From positions 394,115 through 458,114 of the forward strand of contig VXCM01000052.1 in NCBI GenBank assembly GCA_014773175.1: a stretch of DNA of 64,000 nt, given 5' to 3'. Origin of the DNA: Lucifuga dentata (taxonomy: Eukaryota > Chordata > Actinopteri > Ophidiiformes > Bythitidae). Every line of letters starts with the position of its first letter. Position 1 is the first letter of the stretch. The notes beneath the pieces were generated by a model. The model ran no database searches, was not told the origin of the DNA, and worked only from the letters and a program-made list of their open reading frames with translations. A program made the position numbers and the translations under genes. Below, piece after piece: positions 60,214-64,000 of this stretch.

Positions 60214-60216
60214 GTC
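60094..60216 (+). repeat. Exact 61-bp duplication with (CT)n(GT)n, flanking a single N
   Basis: 60094-60154 and 60156-60216 are identical (tgtgacgtgtatgtatttg, 28-base CT run, GT run, ggtc), with N at 60155. Same pattern as at 3.3 and 59.7 kb. Confidence 0.95.
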
Positions 60217-60600
60217 CCATGCTGTGCTGTGCCACCACTGCACCTGTTTGTGTCGAACATGCTCATCATTTCACAAAACCTCACAGGTCCCAGTGTCCCC
60301 AGGCAAACACGCACTTACACGCACCACTTGATGAATAATTAAGAAGGAAGCCATGTAGATAAAAGGCCGCTGTACCTGAAGGAGCATCTTACCTGCTATA
60401 CTTATGTTGAACACACTTGGATTAAATGCTCTTTGTTTCCTCGGTCATACCTTTTGCAACATGTCTGTCAGTTGTATCAAGATTTAGGAGGAGTGAAATA
60501 TTTTTTGTTCACTGACATCCCATGCCCCATGATGGCACACTGCTTGTCAGTCAAAGGGTATATAACTAAAAAGTAAACCAATTCTTTTGACATGAAATAC

Positions 60601-60614
60601 AACAACAACAACAA

Positions 60615-60649
<35 letters not shown>
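60601..60649 (+). repeat. (CAA)n / poly-A tract
   Basis: ACAACAACAACAA leading into about 33 A. Confidence 0.9.
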
Positions 60650-60651
<2 letters not shown>

Positions 60652-61160
60652 ACACTGGTGTTCAGGTGAGACAATGCTATTTAACGTTCCCTCTTTTATA
60701 AGAACAACATGCTATTCCCCCAAAACCTCACACCGTGAAATACATTAATTACGGTAACTAATAAAGGCAAAGCTGCAGTGCTGAGGCAGCAAACATTTCA
60801 AAGGAAATATCAGTGTGTTTGCATATCTAGTTGTAGCATGTCATCAGCGTGTAATTGAGGATGCTGTTATCATGGCAGTCAGTGCACTGAGAGCCATTAA
60901 CGGGCCAGTCTTTTATGACATTCTGTATTATAGATGCCTTGTGCATGCAGTTTCATCAGAGGCCATAAACATTGGCCCAGTCAGCAAACTCCACTCATTA
61001 AGAGACATTTAAATGTAATTATTTATTGATGCCTCTTATGATCTATTGTCCTAGCTACACCAGTGTGGATCTTTAGTTTTCATGTCAGGAGGCCTTGCAC
61101 AGGTTAACAGCTATCTAAATTGTGGAGATAATTAGCATGTCCTTTTGGTAATGTTCTAAA

Positions 61161-61183
61161 AATAAATAAATAAATAAATAAAA
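61161..61183 (+). repeat. (AAAT)n microsatellite
   Basis: Five to six AAAT units. Confidence 0.9.
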
Positions 61184-61544
61184 ATTGTTTGTCTGTCACT
61201 TGCTTACATTTGATTCTACATGATTAATTGTACGTGGAGGTACAGTACATGTCTTTGGAAAAATGACAAACTACGTTCAAATTTCACACAACAGTGTCTT
61301 CTAAATTGGCTTTTATTACACTGTATTCATTATATACTGTATACATTTTTTTAATCTTATCTTGTCTATTTGTCTTGTTACTGGTCATTGTCTACTTTTT
61401 AATTATGAATTATATGTGTCTTGTGACTGTTGGCTTAGCACATTAGAAATAAGTTTAAAAAAACAGTAATGTCTGTTTGTTGTTTATTAGTAGGATTACT
61501 CATAAAGCTATGAATTGATTTTAGAAATAGTGGAGGGGNGGGCA

Positions 61545-61830
61545 TGTCTCAGGGAAGAAATTACATTTTGATGTGGATCTAGATCATTCCGAGGTTGAGA
61601 GTTTTATGAAATTTTGTAAATTAATTTCAAAACTAATATTTACTTATATACCAATTCAGACCAAAACAAAAAAAAGTATTTATCCCATGATAGACTATCA
61701 AGAGGTGTAATTTATCCGGAGCAGGATATCTTGAAAAGTTATGGACAGATTTGGAAGAAATTTGAAGGACAGATAGATAATGTCAAGAGGAAGAAGTTAT
61801 TAAATTTTGGAGGTTATCCAGATCATTGTC
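61545..61830 (+). mobile_element. Degenerate dispersed retroelement-like fragment
   Basis: CAGGGAAGAAATTACATTTT, GATGTGGATCTAGATCATTC, ATATCTTGAAAAGTTATGGA and GGTTATCCAGATCATTGTCT resemble the GATCTGGATC-type middle of teleost non-LTR elements, as at 37.5 kb. Old and diverged; identification tentative. Confidence 0.35.
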
Positions 61831-61896
61831 TTGGCTATAGTTAGTCATTGTATATTGTTATGAGGATAGCATGGTACCCTTAAGAGATATGTACTC

Positions 61897-61960
61897 TGTG
61901 TGTGTGTGTGTGCGTGCATGAGTGCATGCGTGCATGTGTGTGTGTGTGTGAGAGAGAGAG
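61897..61960 (+). repeat. (GT)n with GCATG interruptions, then (GA)n
   Basis: Compound microsatellite. Confidence 0.9.
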
Positions 61961-62324
61961 ATGGAGATGTGTGTGGTAGTGGGTAGTGGGTTGATGATCG
62001 GAGCAGAGACAGCTTAGCACAACTGCTGCAATAGTGACAGTAACAGTGAATGCACAGCATGAAGTTGAGTTTTCTCTAAAATAAGAAATGAAACAATCAG
62101 AGTCCCTGACTTTTCTGTGCCAGCGGCTGAATGTAGCGACAGGCAGTTAACCTCGAAGTTGGTAATAAGTCTGGCCCTCGAGCAATAAAGAGATCTCCCC
62201 TGTGCTTCCCAACCACGGTCTGGAAGCTGAAGCAAGAAAGGTTAACACTATAAAATCAATGCTAATGGGCTGATTTCAGTGAAATTCAGCATGGTGGGTA
62301 ATTTTTTAATAACAAAGTTTGTTT

Positions 62325-62370
62325 TATTGGGGATTTTTTTTATTGCCTTGGCGGAGACATGCCCTCTCAG
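62325..62370 (+). mobile_element. Short retroelement-like remnant (GGCGGAGACATGCCCTCTCA)
   Basis: CCTTGGCGGAGACATGCCCT, then CTCAGAGTGCC, matches words I recall from the 3' end of an abundant teleost repeat (GGCGGAGGT...CTCTCTGAGTGC). It is only about 45 bases long, so the call is weak. Confidence 0.35.
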
Positions 62371-62375
62371 AGTGC

Positions 62376-62453
62376 CTTATTTATTTATTTATTTATTTAT
62401 TAATTATTATTGTTCTTCTTCTTCTTCTTCTTCTTATCATTATTATTATTATA
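62376..62453 (+). repeat. (TTAT)n, (CTT)n and (TTA)n compound microsatellite
   Basis: TTTATTTA units, then seven CTT-type units, then ATTATTATT. Confidence 0.9.
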
Positions 62454-64000
62454 GTAGAATAAGTGGTAGTATTAGTGTCAATATCAGTGTTAGTGTTGGT
62501 ATCAGAAATAGTTTTATTTTAAACATATTCAATACTAAAAACACCTGTCATCCTTAAGTAATTGGGAAAGTTTATATCTAAATAATCAGCATCTACCTGA
62601 TATGTATTGCTCTATAATTCATGCAGCATTTTAAAAATCAACACACATTTGACTAGTGTTACTACATTCATAATAAATAGATGATTTCATGGGCCATGTA
62701 AAGTTTTATTGGCCATTTTACGAGAGACCGTGATAGAGTGTCAGTGAAACTCTCTCATTTGACATTTGCTACAGCCCGGATGATAAAGCTGTTGAACCGA
62801 TACATTTTATGAAAGACATTTTTGCTCACTTAAGGTTTTATTAGACTACAGAAAGAGAAAGCCCAGCTCACACAGTCACGGAGGGCTAAGAACTAGAGCT
62901 GAAGAAAAGTCATTATGAGTTGAAGAGCTATCGAGGGGATAAATTAGACCATTTTCTGAGAGGAAGAACTCATATTCACACAACCATCATACTCACCACC
63001 ATGCCAAACATTACCCTTGACATTTCAGTGGGCAGTGGCACTGTGGATAGAGACACTTTGCTGAGAGCGACATGTCGGTAGATACGTCAGTGAGATTGAC
63101 TTTAAAGGATTCATATTAGCTAAGGATTTGTATTTTCTGTTGTTTCTTTATCAAGCGAAAGGATTTCGCCTCTGTGAATATCTTAAATTCTGTTCTCTAA
63201 GTGTAAAAATAAATTGTTTAATTTTCAGAACAAATGGAACTACCTTGTATACTAAGGATGCATAACCAAAACACAAAATTTGAAGTGGAAAAACTGAGTA
63301 AGGCCCCTCCTAAGTGTGAAGATATTGACATGTTGAATTCCTCCCACTTTATTCATACATAACCACTTAATTCTTGCACTGGCACTGGTAGTGAAGGCCC
63401 ATTTCAGCCTGAGGCATTTGGATTTGCTGCCAGCAGAAGCCACCTACTGTGTCTGAAGGTGCTGGAGGGTTAGATCAGTGAAAACCTGCTGGATCTAAGA
63501 TTAGATATGGTCCTGCAGGGTAGTGCAGACCCTGCTCCTCATTCCCTCTTTACTACTTGTAGTGTCTCCAGACATATGACCCCACAGTGTTATCTCAGGC
63601 AAATCAAGCAAAAGCCAAGGTAACCAAAACACAAGGGGAAGGTAGCATCTTGGTTTGTATAAACAGTAGGTGTTTAAAGTGGAATACCTTAAGCAAAGTG
63701 CATAATTTGGATAGGGTAGGATAACAATACTCAGTCAGTTTTTAGTCAGTATGATTACATGCACAGTTTGTCTGTAGTGTGATTAAGGGAAAATGCAACA
63801 TGAAATGAATGAGATTCCGCCCTTCACTGTATGATGCATTGCTTAATTGGCTTACGAGGGAAAATACGGCAGGTGATGAATTGCATATGTAGCGGTGTCA
63901 CTGCGTTGTGTTTGAAAGATTCACATTGCTGAGTTTTTTTTTTCCTCCAACTTTATTCTGGTCAGATGAAGATAAAAAAATAAAAAAACACAGGCCTCAG

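Larger units (their letters stand above)
47912..64000. other. Probable pdzrn4 intron (16 kb) without recognised exons
   Basis: No PDZ-domain exon (GLGFNIIGG-type motif) was recognised. The region holds poly-T with an N, GT/CT microsatellites, two duplications around single Ns, a family B MITE-like copy, a SINE-like segment, retroelement fragments and some repeat-free stretches that could be conserved non-coding elements (see findings). Small exons could have been missed. Confidence 0.55.

Overview
This window is vertebrate nuclear DNA, most likely from a teleost fish. It has long introns with consensus GT-AG sites, abundant (CA)n, (GA)n and poly-A/T microsatellites, a tRNA-derived SINE-like segment, TTAA-ended MITE-like repeats and N gaps. 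No operon-like, viral or CRISPR content was seen. Two genes are supported, both on the + strand and head to tail.

The main gene is contactin-1 (cntn1), a GPI-anchored neuronal Ig/fibronectin cell-adhesion protein. I could follow it from its signal-peptide exon (ATG at 15208) to its stop codon (TGA at 41930-41932). There are 23 coding exons totalling 3069 nt, which gives a 1022-residue protein with every splice phase matching. Order: signal peptide, a 13-residue cassette exon, six Ig domains, a PPGPPGG hinge, four FN3 domains and a GPI-attachment tail. Each of the ten domains is split over two exons, and every domain border has a phase-1 intron. Non-coding leader exons upstream of 15.1 kb are likely but not visible.

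About 5.3 kb after the cntn1 stop lies the start of a second gene (47253-47911). Two exons encode the zinc-finger tail and coiled coil of a PDZRN3/PDZRN4-type protein. The human order CNTN1 then PDZRN4, on the same strand, makes pdzrn4 the best call. No RING exon was recognised upstream, and a CpG-dense stretch lies directly in front of the exon, so this may be an internal or RING-less start. The PDZ exons must lie beyond the window or in intron sequence I could not resolve.

Layout: 1-15.1 kb is non-coding (upstream or first-intron sequence of cntn1) with microsatellites, a decayed DNA transposon (5.6-6.3 kb) and MITE-like copies. 15.1-42.4 kb is cntn1. 42.4-47.0 kb is 3'UTR or intergenic. 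47.0-47.9 kb is the pdzrn4 start. 47.9-64 kb is probably pdzrn4 intron with repeats and some candidate conserved elements.

The most notable extras are several near-perfect palindromes with 1-4 nt centres, including two that abut at 13.4 kb. There are also three exact 61-63 bp duplications, each centred on a single N, which look like unmerged contig overlaps rather than biology. I found no clearly novel molecular system. The alternative pdzrn4 start, the cntn1 cassette exon and the palindromes most deserve follow-up.
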